DNA of 35,496 bases, taken from positions 1-35,496 of the forward strand of contig JALNQF010000397.1 of assembly GCA_028456385.1 (NCBI GenBank), given 5' to 3'. A program made the position numbers and the translations under genes. The stretch is from Ophiosphaerella korrae. Its lineage: Eukaryota; Ascomycota; Dothideomycetes; Pleosporales; Phaeosphaeriaceae. This document shows positions 20,146 to 29,891 of the stretch, piece after piece. Position 1 is the first letter of the stretch, and every line of letters starts with the position of its first letter. The notes under the pieces were generated by a model. That model saw nothing but the letters and a program-made list of their open reading frames with translations, was not told where the DNA came from and made no database searches.

Positions 20146-21600
20146 ATTAAAAGTCTTACTACTCTAACTAAGTTAAGTAAACTAGTACCTACTTATATTA
20201 ACTCGAGTATTAACTTAAGTATTAACTTAAGTATTAAGCGAAGTATTAAGCTAAGTTCTATAAAGAGTATTAGTAAAAAGTACTAATCTTTTACTTTCTA
20301 GTAGCTCTATAAGTATCTTTAAAAAGTACTATTCTTTTACTCTTTAGTAATACTATAAGTATCTTTAAAAAGCGTAAATCTCTTACTTTCTAGTAACTTT
20401 CTAATAACTCTTAATTAAGCTAAGTACTATACTTAGCTTTAACTAAAGTATACTCTAAAAAGTAATAATTTCTTACTTTCTTATATCTTAAAGCTAAAAC
20501 AAGATAGCTAGTATAACCTAATATAATATAACTATAACGTTAAAGGCTAATATAGATTATACTATATAGATAATTTAACTATAATCTAGATACGTAGTAT
20601 ATAATATTTAGGATAAGATTAACTTAGAATTCTTTACCTAGCTAATTTAGAGACTAGAACTAATTAAAACTCTAGTAATAGCTAACTATACTCTAGTATT
20701 AGGTATTAAGACTCCTATATAGTAATCTAAACTTTTAGCTACTAGTTATAAAGCTTTTAAAGAAGACCTTAAATACTATAAAACTTTAGATAAGTAATAC
20801 TATAGTAACTAATATAAGTATAAAAAAGAGTAGTTAAGTCTCTAGTATATTATAATATTTATCTAATCCTTAGTTTTACTATATCTATTACGTACGTACT
20901 ACTTACTAAACTAATCTCTATGTTAGTAGCTATTAAACTTAAAGTAAACTATTAGCGTAAATAAGTATATTAAGTAAAAGGATATATATAATAGAAACCT
21001 TAAATTACTTAAGCTTATAAAAAGCCTAGTAAATTAAAATATATAGAAAGCTAAGTATAACTATACTACTTCTAAGGTTAAAATATATAAAGTAGTAGAG
21101 TTACTATAAATTAATATAATTACTAAGACTTTTTAGTAGCTATTAAATATATAGTACTAATATAGTCTATAACCTTTTAAGATAATAGAAAGCTATTACT
21201 TAGTATAAACTAGAGAGAGATAATAAAACGCTACTATAAGTATATAATAGTATACTATCTTTTAAATATAAGAAAGTGTAAAGCTACTTTTATAGTAGAT
21301 AATACTTTACTTTATACTACTAGTAGTAATACTACCTAAAGTAAGACTAGAGATACTTCTTTTATAGATAGCGTACTATTTAATATATAGAGTAAACTTT
21401 ATAATTAATATATACGTAGTAGTAATACTAATATTAACTAAATCTAAGCTAATAACTCTAAATAAGCCTAATAGATAAATAATTAGAGACTTTACTAAGA
21501 TCTATAGTTAATAGGTACTCGAGTATTATTTATTATATAATCTAATATACTAAGTAGCAATCTATACCTATAAACTTTAGACTATTAGCGTACTAGTAAT
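20146..21600 (+). pseudogene. Copia-2 gag and protease region
   Basis: By position this holds Gag and protease. Around 20590-21250 the decayed frame gives alternating helical stretches like a copia capsid. A candidate zinc knuckle lies near 21255-21290, where one Cys codon (TGT in aagtgtaaa) survives. The protease active site was not located. The assignment rests mostly on position between the LTR and the pre-integrase domain. Confidence 0.5.
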
Positions 21601-21604
21601 ACTA

Positions 21605-22330
21605 TAGTATAAGAGACTTAGCTATCTAAGACTAGCTATAATTAAATACTTATCTAGTAAGCTTAAAGAGTACGTATAAAAAGAGTATCTATAGTCTAGT
21701 ATAATATATATAGTAAAACTAAGATAAAGTAATAAATTAGCTATATACTAAGAATTTGTTATAAAAGACTAAGAGAAAGACTCTTTATTAACTTCTACTT
21801 ATATAAAGTATAAAGTATTACTAAAAAGAAAAGCTAGATACTAATTACTAATAAGTACTTAGAACTATAGTAGGACTTCTACTTTACTAATAACTAGTTA
21901 GCTAAATTAATTATTAAAGCGCTATTAAACTTAATCCTCTTCTTAAAAAATTAGTATAGTATCTTAGTTAAAGTAATTAAAACTAATAACGAGATTATAA
22001 TAGTAAAACTAGAAGTCTAGCGGTAGTTAAACTTATAAGGTATTACTATTAAACTTTTAGCTCTAGATACTTAAGCCTAAAATAGAAAAGTTAAGCGCGC
22101 TAGAAAAATTAACAAAGAGAAAGTATATACTATATAACTTAACGTAAATTTACTATAAGAACTTTAGCCTAAAATTATATAGGCTAGAGTTTACCTATAT
22201 AATTAAACGCTAAGTTACTTAAATAACTATAAGAAAGTATATAAAGTATTCTTTATAAAAGTTAGTAAGAATTAAAGAAATATAGTATAAATAAGAAAGC
22301 TAACCTTAGCTTACTTAAAAGTATATAGGT
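21605..22330 (+). pseudogene. Copia-2 integrase
   Basis: A GAG-pre-integrase zinc module starts at 21605: *YKRLSYLRLAIIKYLSSKL, where W-H-x-R-L-x-H is expected, so both His are Tyr. The core follows: IKTNNEIII near 21990 corresponds to R-T-D-N-G-x-E (Asp now Asn), and AQNRKVKRARKI near 22080-22110 corresponds to the QNG..ER segment, with catalytic Glu now Lys at 22093-22095. The C-terminal block (RVYLYN, KVYKVFFIKV, LKVYRYKAFI) matches the AAYLHNRTP..PYE..FG.KP..LRV.G module. Confidence 0.85.
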
Positions 22331-22989
22331 ATAAAGCTTTTATAATAACTAATAATATATATTATAGTAAGTTAAAGTTAAAACGTTTAGATCTAAAAGT
22401 ATAGATTAGCTACTTTATAAAATACTAGTTATTAAATATTTACTAGATCTAGGTACTATCTATAGCTAAGCTAATAAGTATATAAGATATTATCTTTAAT
22501 AAGTAAATAATTTTTAATTGTAAAATAAATAATCTAATAGATAACCTTATATATTAAATTCTAGAAGAAATTACTACTTATATTAAAATAATTAAGCTCT
22601 TAGTACTAGTATATAAGCTAGTAATTAAGTCTATCTATAAAGATAATACTAAGTTAGATATATTTATAAATAATAAAGAAGATCTACCTAGCTACTACTA
22701 TAGAAGAAAGATTATAGACTACTATTTAACTCTTCTACTATCTCTACCTCTAGTAGTACTACTAGCCTATTTAATAACTAGAGATTTACTAGAGTTAATA
22801 GTATATAATAGATATAGCTTATCTAAAACTATACTATAAGTTATAGCCTTTATAGCTAGTACTTTAGTAGGTAACTTTAGAAAATACTAAAAAAAACTTA
22901 TAAATAAAGCTAAGATAAAGAAGATACTTATAAAAAGACTAAAGCTTTACTATAATTAACTCCTATTACTACTCTTATACTAAATAAAC

Positions 22990-23880
22990 CTAGAAAGCTA
23001 TCTAATAGGTAAATTCTTTAAAGAAGCTAAGTTATTCTACTTAACTAGCTATTACTAGATAAAATTATAGACTAAAGTACTATCTAAACCTATCTAGTAT
23101 TCTAGCTAGTAGATACTAGACTATATATAAGTATATACGTATAAGCTTAATTAATATTATTAATTTATTAAATATAAAGCTTAACTTATTATACAAAGAT
23201 ACTAGTAATAAAATATTATAGTATAAGAGACTTATATTATAATACTAGCTAGCTACTCTTTTTATATACTCTTGTTATAAGTTAGAGCTCTACTCTATAT
23301 AAGTTAAGTAAGCCTATAGTAGTAAGTAAGCTATATAAGCTATTTAAGCTACTCTACTATATATAAGTAGCTTAGCTTAGATAGCTTTTTAATTAATAAT
23401 TATCTCCTACTTATTCCTAACCTTATATCTTATAATAACTCTTAGCTATTACTACTAAATATAATCTTAAACTAAAATAGTATAATATAACTAATACTTT
23501 TATTTATATAGTAATAAACTAAAAGATCTATATATAAATACTAAGGAGATACTAAAAGAAGAATATAATCTTCTAAGTCTAAAAAGCCTTATATAGTCTT
23601 TAGATCTTACTTCTTTTATAGTAAAAAGAGTTTATAGCTATACTTAAAGCTATAAGCTTTTAAATAGTACTATATAAACTATACTATATAGTTAAAGATA
23701 GAATTATTATCTATTTCTATATAGATAATATTATTATTGTATATAATAATTTAAAGACTAAAGAAGTATAGTAAGTAACTAATCTTTTAAAAGAGAAGTA
23801 TACTATTACTAGAGAAATAGATCTCTAATAGTTTCTTAGTATTAAAGTAATTAAAAATAGAAAGTAATATATAATTTAAC
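22990..23880 (+). pseudogene. Copia-2 reverse transcriptase (RVT_2 type)
   Basis: The order of motifs matches fungal copia polymerases: FFKEAKLFYLTSYYQIKL corresponds to the EA..LP....F..A...E block, YTYKLNQYY to the K.V.TYK.D. block, then KALYSL* near 23580, and the catalytic box FYIDNIIIVYNNLK at 23715-23755. The second Asp of YxDD is Asn (23727-23729; GAT-GAT to GAT-AAT). LLKEKYTITREIDL**FLSIKV follows as the LK..Y.I...GE...FLGI block. Confidence 0.9.
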
Positions 23881-24239
23881 TACTATAACTAGTATATATT
23901 AATAAAATAAGTTAGCTTATAGATAAACTATACGTCTACTATAATATACTTATAGCTACTACTAAACTTAAGGCCTATACTAGCTAGGTAATACTATCTA
24001 AGATTAATAAATATTAATATAAAATTAGATTATATCTATTTATAGCTATAACTACCTAGCTAGATATAGCTTTTATAAGATTATAACTAGCTTAATTTCT
24101 TATAAACTTAAGTACTACTTACTATAAAGCTACTAATTAAGTGCTTATATACCTCTCTTATATAAGATTAAAGATACTCTAGCTAAGTAGTAGTAATTTA
24201 TTATAAGTTACTAGTAATACTTTCTTTACTAATAATACT

Positions 24240-24720
24240 ATAGATTAAAAAAGCTTTTAAGGCTATATAATTAAACTCTTTAATAGGCTTATTATATAGA
24301 AAGTAAATAAGTAAGATATAGTTACTACTTTTATAACTAAAGCTAAATTACTAGCTCTATTATAAGTAGCTAAAGAAGCTATATTTATATTAAAACTACT
24401 TAATAAACTATACGTTAAACTCTCTATAAACTACGTTACTATCTAGTATAATAATACTTAAACAATCTAGCTTATTACTAAAGAACTAGCTAAGCTATAA
24501 ACTAAGCTTTAGCACGTTAATATCTATAATTATTAGCTAAGATAAGAGGTCTCTACTAGCTAAATTAAAGTAGAATATACTTTATTAATAGAGATAATAG
24601 TAGATAGCTTTATAAAAGTCTTACTAGTAAATAAATAGGAAAGCTATTTAAATTAGCTTAGACTAATAAAAGTAATAAAATACTAAATAATATATAAAGT
24701 ACTTTTTAATAAAATCTAAG
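24240..24720 (+). pseudogene. Copia-2 RNase H
   Basis: VNK*DIVTTFITKAKLLAL near 24305-24360 corresponds to K.Q..VA.STTEAEYLAL, with Glu changed to Lys. VAKEAIFILKLLNKLYVKL, INYVTI*YNNT*TI*LI (the I..DN..A..L segment) and HVNIYNY*LR*EV follow, with two original His positions mutated. VEYTLLIEIIVDSFIKVL near 24560 corresponds to V.Y..T..M.AD.LTK. Strong family match; inactive. Confidence 0.88.
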
Positions 24721-24781
24721 ACTACTTTAATAATCTTATACTTATTTTATAAATATCTTGTTTACTAACAAGTTTCTAATT

Positions 24782-24791
24782 TAAAGAGGTA
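24782..24791 (+). other. Polypurine tract of Copia-2
   Basis: taaagaggta directly precedes the right LTR and is mostly purine, as required for plus-strand priming. Confidence 0.6.
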
Positions 24792-25209
24792 TATTAGATA
24801 AGTTATATAATTAGATACTTAATACGTAATTAGATATAGGATTATATATATAATTACTAAGTTACTAACTCTACTATAGCTAAAAGTATTATAGCCTTAA
24901 CTTTTATATATAAGGAGATAAACTATATTAGTATAACTAATATAATAAAGAAACTAGTACTTTAATAGAAAGAATATTAAAGATCTAGCTAAGACTACTA
25001 TATTGTAGATATATAGATAGAGTATAGGGCTAGAGATAGATAGTAGATTTAATCTACCTAGTTTATACCTAGTACTTTTAAGTTATAAGTAATTAATCTA
25101 AAAAAAGGCTTTTCTAAAAGCCTTAGTAACCCTTTCTAATAAGGCCTTTATATAGCTATTATAAAAAAGCCTTTTTATTAAACTACTATAACTTCTTTTA
25201 AATCTAATA
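24792..25209 (+). repeat. Right LTR of Copia-2 (418 bp)
   Basis: It begins TATTAGATAAG and ends AATCTAATA like the left LTR, but is 73 bp shorter. The differences include several indels as well as transitions. Confidence 0.85.
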
Positions 25210-25854
25210 TAAGTATTATTCTCTTTTAGATACTAGTAGTACTATTAAATACTATCTATTATCTTTTTACTATCTCTTATAGCTTATTGTAAGTACTATT
25301 ATTTTTTAGCTACTCTTTAATAATATTAGTAATAATCTAACTAAGAATAAAAACTAAAACTAGTTTAGAATATATTATAATAGTATTAATATTTAACTTT
25401 TATATTTATTTTATTATTAATAGAAAGTAGTTATTTAGATTTTTACTTAACTACTATAAAAATATATATATAATATATCTATCTAAAATATATTAAAGTT
25501 AAGTAAAATCTTTACTTATTTATTTAAGAAATAAATATTAATATTACTTAATATACTATATAAAACTTAGTAGATATATACTTACTTATTATAAATATAT
25601 AGTTAGAATATATTATAATTATATTTATACTATTTCTAAAATCTATTACTACGTTTTCTACTTATATATAATCTTTTTTACTATCTTAAAATAGAAGAAT
25701 TAGTTTAGCTTATTTTATTTTATAATAGTTATAATATACTCTTTATTAGAATAAATACTATAAAGTATTTTTTAAGTAAGAAGCTAATACTAAACTAGTA
25801 TACTACTTTTATAAAATAATTATATAATATCTTAATAATAATAATATATTCTAC
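25210..25854. other. Unassigned AT-rich segment
   Basis: No domain, repeat partner or LTR was recognised in these 645 bases. TpG and CpA are nearly absent, as in Gypsy-2 and Copia-2. By position it could be the missing N-terminal gag and 5' end of Gypsy-2, or older transposase remains. In the minus strand a stretch near 25240-25330 reads as a charged helix-like peptide with stops, but nothing diagnostic. Confidence 0.4.
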
Positions 25855-25960
25855 TAGTAAGCTAGTTAAACTACTAAGCTAGTTACTCTAAAATATACTA
25901 AAAAATCTAAAACCTAATACCTATTATCTCTATAATTATAGGATAATAAATTCTAAAAAT
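25855..25960. repeat. Left arm of a 106-bp inverted repeat
   Basis: It begins tagtaagctag and ends ttctaaaaat, and is the reverse complement of 27937-28042 over exactly 106 bases apart from scattered transitions. The first two bases, TA, could be a target-site duplication, giving an element of 25857-28040. It contains an internal direct repeat of aagctagtta. Confidence 0.85.
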
Positions 25961-26141
25961 ATTATAGATTACTACTATATATAATATCTTCTATCTATTA
26001 AATTTAGAAATTATATAGTTTAGTAGTTCTAAAGTTAATAAGAAATAAGTATTTTTAAAGCTAAAAATCTAATTTCTTAAGAACTAATTTACTATATATT
26101 TTAAAAATTTAATAAATTAAAGACTATATATATAGTAGTTA

Positions 26142-26183
26142 AGCTAGCTAACTAGGTTTAGACTTACCTAAGGTTTTAACTTA
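26142..26183. repeat. Left TIR of Pogo-1 (42 bp)
   Basis: It begins agctagctaactaggttt and is complementary to 27885-27926. TA precedes it at 26140-26141. Confidence 0.92.
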
Positions 26184-26239
26184 GTTGTTAGAACCTAACA
26201 CCTTTATTAAAATACGCGTTTTTCTTAATACTTATACTA

Positions 26240-27870
26240 CTAAAATAGATCCCTATAAAGAATTAATTTAAGTAGCTATCTATAATCTTTATACTAGCGT
26301 TTTCTAAAGTTAAAGAACTACTACAAAGGCCTATAATATTCTACAAGCTATATTCTTAAAGCGCGTACAAGGTATATAGAATAGCTAAACTAGCTACGTA
26401 TACTAACAAAGATTAACTCTAGAGTAAAAGGACTTCCTTATATAATAAGTACTTAAAGAAGATATATAAGCTTTTCCTCCTTTATATATATACGTACAAG
26501 AAATAGTAAACTAAATACTAAAGATAAATAGAGACTACAAGCCTATAGGTAAGTATTAGATAACTACCTTCCTAAAGCGTAATCTACGCGTTATATCTAT
26601 TATTAGATAAAAGATTAAGGCTACTTAGGCTAAAGAAGTAACTCTAGTATAAATACGCGTATTTCTTAAGCTCTTTAAGAAGGTTCGTGTAAGGCTAGGT
26701 ATATAGGCTAAGGATATATAGAATATAGATAAGACTAAAAAGGCTCTTAGTATATATACTAATACTAGAGTCCTTATAAGTAGTTAAAAGAAGAAGGCTT
26801 ACTATTAGTCTCTAGAGAATTATAAGTAGGCCTTAATAATTAAGTGTATATTAGCCTTAAGTAAGAAGTTACGCCCTACTATTATATTTAAGGAGAAGAA
26901 CCTATAGAGTACTTAGTTTCTAATAATAATACTTAACTAGCTATATATAACCTCTAAGAATAGCTATATATTAAATATAATAGGAGCTAAGTAGTTAGAG
27001 TAAGTATTTCTACCTAAGATAGCTCTATTAGACAATTATTAGAGAATACTAATTCTAGATAGCTATAGTAGCTATATTAACCTAGAGTTCCTATAGACGT
27101 GCAAGTAGAATAAGGTCTATCTTCTATTTCTACTTACTTATTCTTTATATATCCTATAGCCTCTAGACCTCTTAGTATTCTCTATTATAAAGAAGTTCTA
27201 CTAGTAGTAGATCTAGACTCTCTCGTACCTTAATAACGTAGCGCTTATTAAGAAAAAGCGCTTTATTATAGCCTACTACGTAGTAAAAGAAAGAGTAATT
27301 ACTAAAAGAGTTATATAAGCTAGGTAAGCTACTACAAGTATCTATCTATTAAATATTAACTAGGTAGTTAATTTATCTTAGGTATTTTAAAGGCCTATTA
27401 CCTTACCCTATCTAAATTAGCCTTAGCCTACTAAGATTTATCTCTCTATACCTTATAGACTTTATAATATATTTATAGCTTAAAGAGAGCTTTATAAGAA
27501 AGAGGGGATAAGTTATATAATATACTAGTACTTTAAGAAAACTAGTAAGGTACTTATAGTAGTAAATATATAGGTAGTAGAGTTTAAAATATAAAATAAA
27601 AGATTATATAGTTAACTTAAAGCTCTTAAGCTTTAATAGCTATAGAAGAAAGTCTATATAAATCTAAATTAGCGCTTTATAGATATAGATACAATTATAG
27701 TTACTATATAAGCTTTATAACTTCTTAAAGTATAATAAGATACTAACGCTAAAGAATAGGTAGTAGAAAGAGTAGTAGCTAAAATAGTAGCTTAAACACT
27801 TTAATCTATATATATAGAGTAGTAATTGTAACTACGTTAAGAGAATAAACTCGATTTTTTATATAGATAG
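26240..27870 (+). pseudogene. Pogo-1 transposase (HTH plus DDE_1), many nonsense codons
   Basis: This cuts and pastes the element. A single frame of about 540 codons, the usual Fot1 length, runs without a frameshift and is broken only by TAA and TAG. The N-terminal part (26360-26600) has the CENP-B/Tc5-like DNA-binding region: KRVQGI*NS, QRLTLE*KDFLI, AFPPLYIYVQEIVN and KPIGKY*ITTFLKRN. The catalytic core follows: DI*NIDKTKK near 26715 (first Asp kept, the following Glu now Lys), ILILDSYSSYINLEFL near 27045-27090 (second Asp kept, the usual DGH..H altered) and *PLDLLVFS near 27155 (third Asp kept). The C-terminal tail (27660-27830) is charged. The catalytic acids are retained but the gene is closed by stops. 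Confidence 0.9.
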
Positions 27871-27884
27871 GTAATTTCGGTTAG

Positions 27885-27926
27885 TAAGTTAAAACCCTAA
27901 GTAAGTCTAAACCTAGTTAGCTAGCT
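27885..27926. repeat. Right TIR of Pogo-1 (42 bp)
   Basis: The reverse complement of 26142-26183; ends ctagttagctagct and is followed by TA at 27927-27928. Confidence 0.92.
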
Positions 27927-27936
27927 TATATATTAG

Positions 27937-28042
27937 ATTTTTAGAATTTATTATTCTATAATTATAGATATAATAGGTCTTAAGTTTTAGATTTTTTTAT
28001 ATATTTTAGAGTAACTAGCTTAGTAGTTTAACTAGCTTACTA
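27937..28042. repeat. Right arm of the 106-bp inverted repeat
   Basis: It pairs with 25855-25960 at equal length. Only eight bases separate it from the right TA of Pogo-1, so Pogo-1 landed close to this arm. Confidence 0.85.
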
Positions 28043-28059
28043 TCTCTAATATTAATATA

Positions 28060-28756
28060 TTACGCGTTTATAGTATTAAGTAAGCTATAAATATATATAA
28101 TATACTTTAAAAAACTCTTAATAAATAATATACTAAAAAGTATATATAATATAACTCTAAAGTAAACTTAAAGTACTTTATAAAACTAAAAGAAAAGGCT
28201 ATAGTTTAAAGAGTTATTAAGTAGTCTAAATAAAGTTTAATACTTTTAAAGTTTTATATAGAAAAAATAGTAAATAAATATTTTAAAGTATAATAAAGAA
28301 ACTTTATTAAGTAAACTCTTAACTTCTATAAGTACTAAAGCTACTTATATAACTACTAGTAAGCTACTTATAAAGATTTTATAGCTATTTTCTACTAGCT
28401 TAACTTAATATAAGATATAAAATAAAATTATAAAATTATAGATAATAATATCTATAATTTTAAAAAAACTAGATTTATTATAAGTAAAATTTTAGTATAA
28501 ATAGTTATTACTAGTTTAGAAGTAGCTAGAGAAAGAAGATTATTTAGCTAAGTAACTATAAATAAGCTACTATTATCTAAAGTATATTAGCTATAAGTTA
28601 CTTACTTTTACTTTTTATTATCTTTATAAGTAGTATACTTATTAATATTTAGTTTAAGAATTTACTATATAATTAGATTATTAAAGTAAGTTCTAATAGC
28701 TAGATAAATAATTAGCTTACTTTTACTTAGTTAAAGTACTTTAATAAGTATATAAA
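28060..28756 (+). pseudogene. Pogo-2: N-terminal half of a second pogo-type transposase
   Basis: A + strand frame cut off by the Gypsy-3 LTR at 28757. In order: AIV*RVIK*SK*SLILLKFYIEKIVNKYF (DNA-binding half), NFYKY*SYLYNY**ATYKDFIAIFY, then NNIYNFKKTRFIISKILV, corresponding to the E-D-I-Y-N-F-D-E-T-G-F catalytic block of Fot1/pogo transposases, with D-E now K-K. SLEVARERRLFS*VTINK follows as the R....QPGNRE region. It differs clearly from Pogo-1, so it is another family. TpG and CpA are almost gone. The C-terminal half would lie beyond Gypsy-3, outside the window. Confidence 0.8.
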
Positions 28757-29212
28757 TGTAATAGAGTTACTAGGGTCGACTTCCTAATAACTTATTAGAG
28801 TATTAGTAGATTAGAAGGTAATAACAAAAGCTTATATTATAATTAGTAATAACTATAAATAATAGTTAATTTGTGTATATAATGTTAAGTATTAGCGTTC
28901 TTAGTTAGAGATTAGATTACTAATACTATCCTAATAATACGTATTCTTATTATTTATATACTTGTACTAATCTATTTATATAACACTATAGATTACTACT
29001 AATCTATTTGTATATAACTATAGATTATATTAATCTATTTATATATTATTATAGATTACCTTAATCTATTTATATCTAACTATAGATTACTACTATATAT
29101 CCTAGTTATAGGTAGTTTTCTAATTAAAGTTGTTACCTTGTCTATTACTTTGTTAGCGTCTAAATTAGGATTAATTAGTTCTATCTCGATTTCTCTTGTT
29201 ACGCCTATAATA
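28757..29212 (-). repeat. 3' LTR of Gypsy-3 (456 bp)
   Basis: Read on the minus strand it starts TATTATAGGCG next to the polypurine tract and ends TCTATTACA at 28757. It shares its start, several central words and its end with the Gypsy-1 LTR, but the middle is rebuilt from tandem hairpin units, making it 34 bp longer. Confidence 0.88.
28968..29093. repeat. Four tandem hairpin units of 31-32 bp in the Gypsy-3 LTR
   Basis: Units start at 28968, 29000, 29031 and 29062. Each begins taatctattt and ends with a tatagatta-type word, so each is itself an imperfect inverted repeat (aatctat...atagatt). In Gypsy-1 the corresponding LTR block has related words in another arrangement. Confidence 0.85.
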
Positions 29213-29227
29213 CTATCTCTCCCTCTA
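29213..29227 (-). other. Polypurine tract of Gypsy-3
   Basis: On the minus strand the tract reads agagggagagatag directly before the 3' LTR, matching agaagaggagatag in Gypsy-1. Confidence 0.8.
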
Positions 29228-29284
29228 AGTAGATCCTAGTTTACCTATCTTAGGGCTAAAGTTATTAATCTAGTTTCTTTGTTA

Positions 29285-29891
29285 ATATTAAGCTCTTTAT
29301 CTTCCTTTATACTTACTAAGTCTACTCTTTATTATCTTTAGTTAGTAGATTATATATTATACTATAGTATTACTAAATTCTTTTATTCTTGTTATAAGTC
29401 TTTAAATCCTCTTATAGATTATATTTATTTAAAATATAGTAAGGCTTATAAAGCGTATATTTATACTAATACTTATTTATCTTATAACCTTTCTAGTATA
29501 TCTCTAGTAGAGTATAAGTTAATAATACTTATTCTTGCGTTTATACTTATTTATAATAAAGAGAGCTATTAACTACGCTTAAGATAAACTATCTAAATAG
29601 ATTATAGTAGCTAAAGTAGAACGTAATTAGATTTTAAGTATATAGGTAGAAAATTATACCTATTTAGTTTATCTTTATGAGATAAAATCCTTAAATAATA
29701 AGAAGTCTATTACATAAGCTACCTTTATAGAGTCTAAGCTTAATTTTAAGGCTATAGTAGAAGCTACTCTATTTCTTATTATATTAGACGTTTTTATTAC
29801 CTCTTTATCTAGTAATAGTAGTGTTAATTTTCTTAGTTTACTACAAAGTAGTCTAGAGGATTTTAACTTTAGAACTCTTCTAGTTTCTTAA
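29285..29891 (+). pseudogene. Antisense reading-frame pair of Gypsy-3 (partner of 6332-6962)
   Basis: On the strand opposite to gag-pol, frame A runs from the ATA at 29285, at the place of the Gypsy-1 ATG, to TAA at 29570-29572. It has only one internal TAG at 29339 and is then open for 76 codons (AYKAYIYTN matches AYKVYIYAN in Gypsy-1). Frame B runs through the gct codon at 29565 to TAA at 29889-29891 (YLYEIKSLNNKK matches YLYKIKALNNKK), with TAA/TAG stops. Frame A differs from Gypsy-1 by 12 bases and frame B by 12 bases, both multiples of three. The unit ends about 20 bases inside the convergent chromodomain end. Function unknown. Confidence 0.5.

Larger units (their letters stand above)
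19655..25209 (+). mobile_element. Copia-2: Ty1/copia element with unequal LTRs
   Basis: A + strand element of 5555 bp with integrase before reverse transcriptase, the Ty1/copia order. It has a 491-bp left LTR, a 418-bp right LTR, a polypurine tract (taaagaggta) at 24782-24791, and no matching target duplication (actct on the left, taagt on the right). TpG and CpA are almost absent. Landmarks in the pre-integrase (21608), integrase (22093) and reverse transcriptase (23724) regions fall in different frames, so at least two indels have occurred. It is more decayed than Copia-1. Confidence 0.88.
26142..27926 (+). mobile_element. Pogo-1: full-length Fot1/pogo-type DNA transposon
   Basis: A 1785-bp element with 42-bp terminal inverted repeats that differ at two or three positions, flanked by TA on both sides (26140-26141 and 27927-27928), as expected for the Tc1/mariner-pogo superfamily. 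It carries one transposase frame on the + strand. Mutation is moderate: several CA and TG dinucleotides survive, and the boundaries are intact, so it is a relatively young layer. Confidence 0.92.
25857..28040. mobile_element. TIR element (about 0.4 kb without Pogo-1) with Pogo-1 nested inside
   Basis: The two 106-bp arms enclose about 180 bases on the left (25961-26141) and 8 bases on the right (27929-27936), with the complete Pogo-1 transposon between them. Without Pogo-1 and one TA the element would be about 400 bp, the size of a MITE-like non-autonomous transposon. A TA next to both arms is compatible with the Tc1/mariner/pogo superfamily. No coding capacity is seen apart from Pogo-1. Whether it relates to the Pogo-2 transposase immediately to the right is unknown. 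Confidence 0.6.

Noticed and set aside
28968..29093. Four 31-32 bp units read as a short CRISPR-like array
   Set aside because: The units are directly adjacent without spacers and sit inside a retrotransposon LTR.
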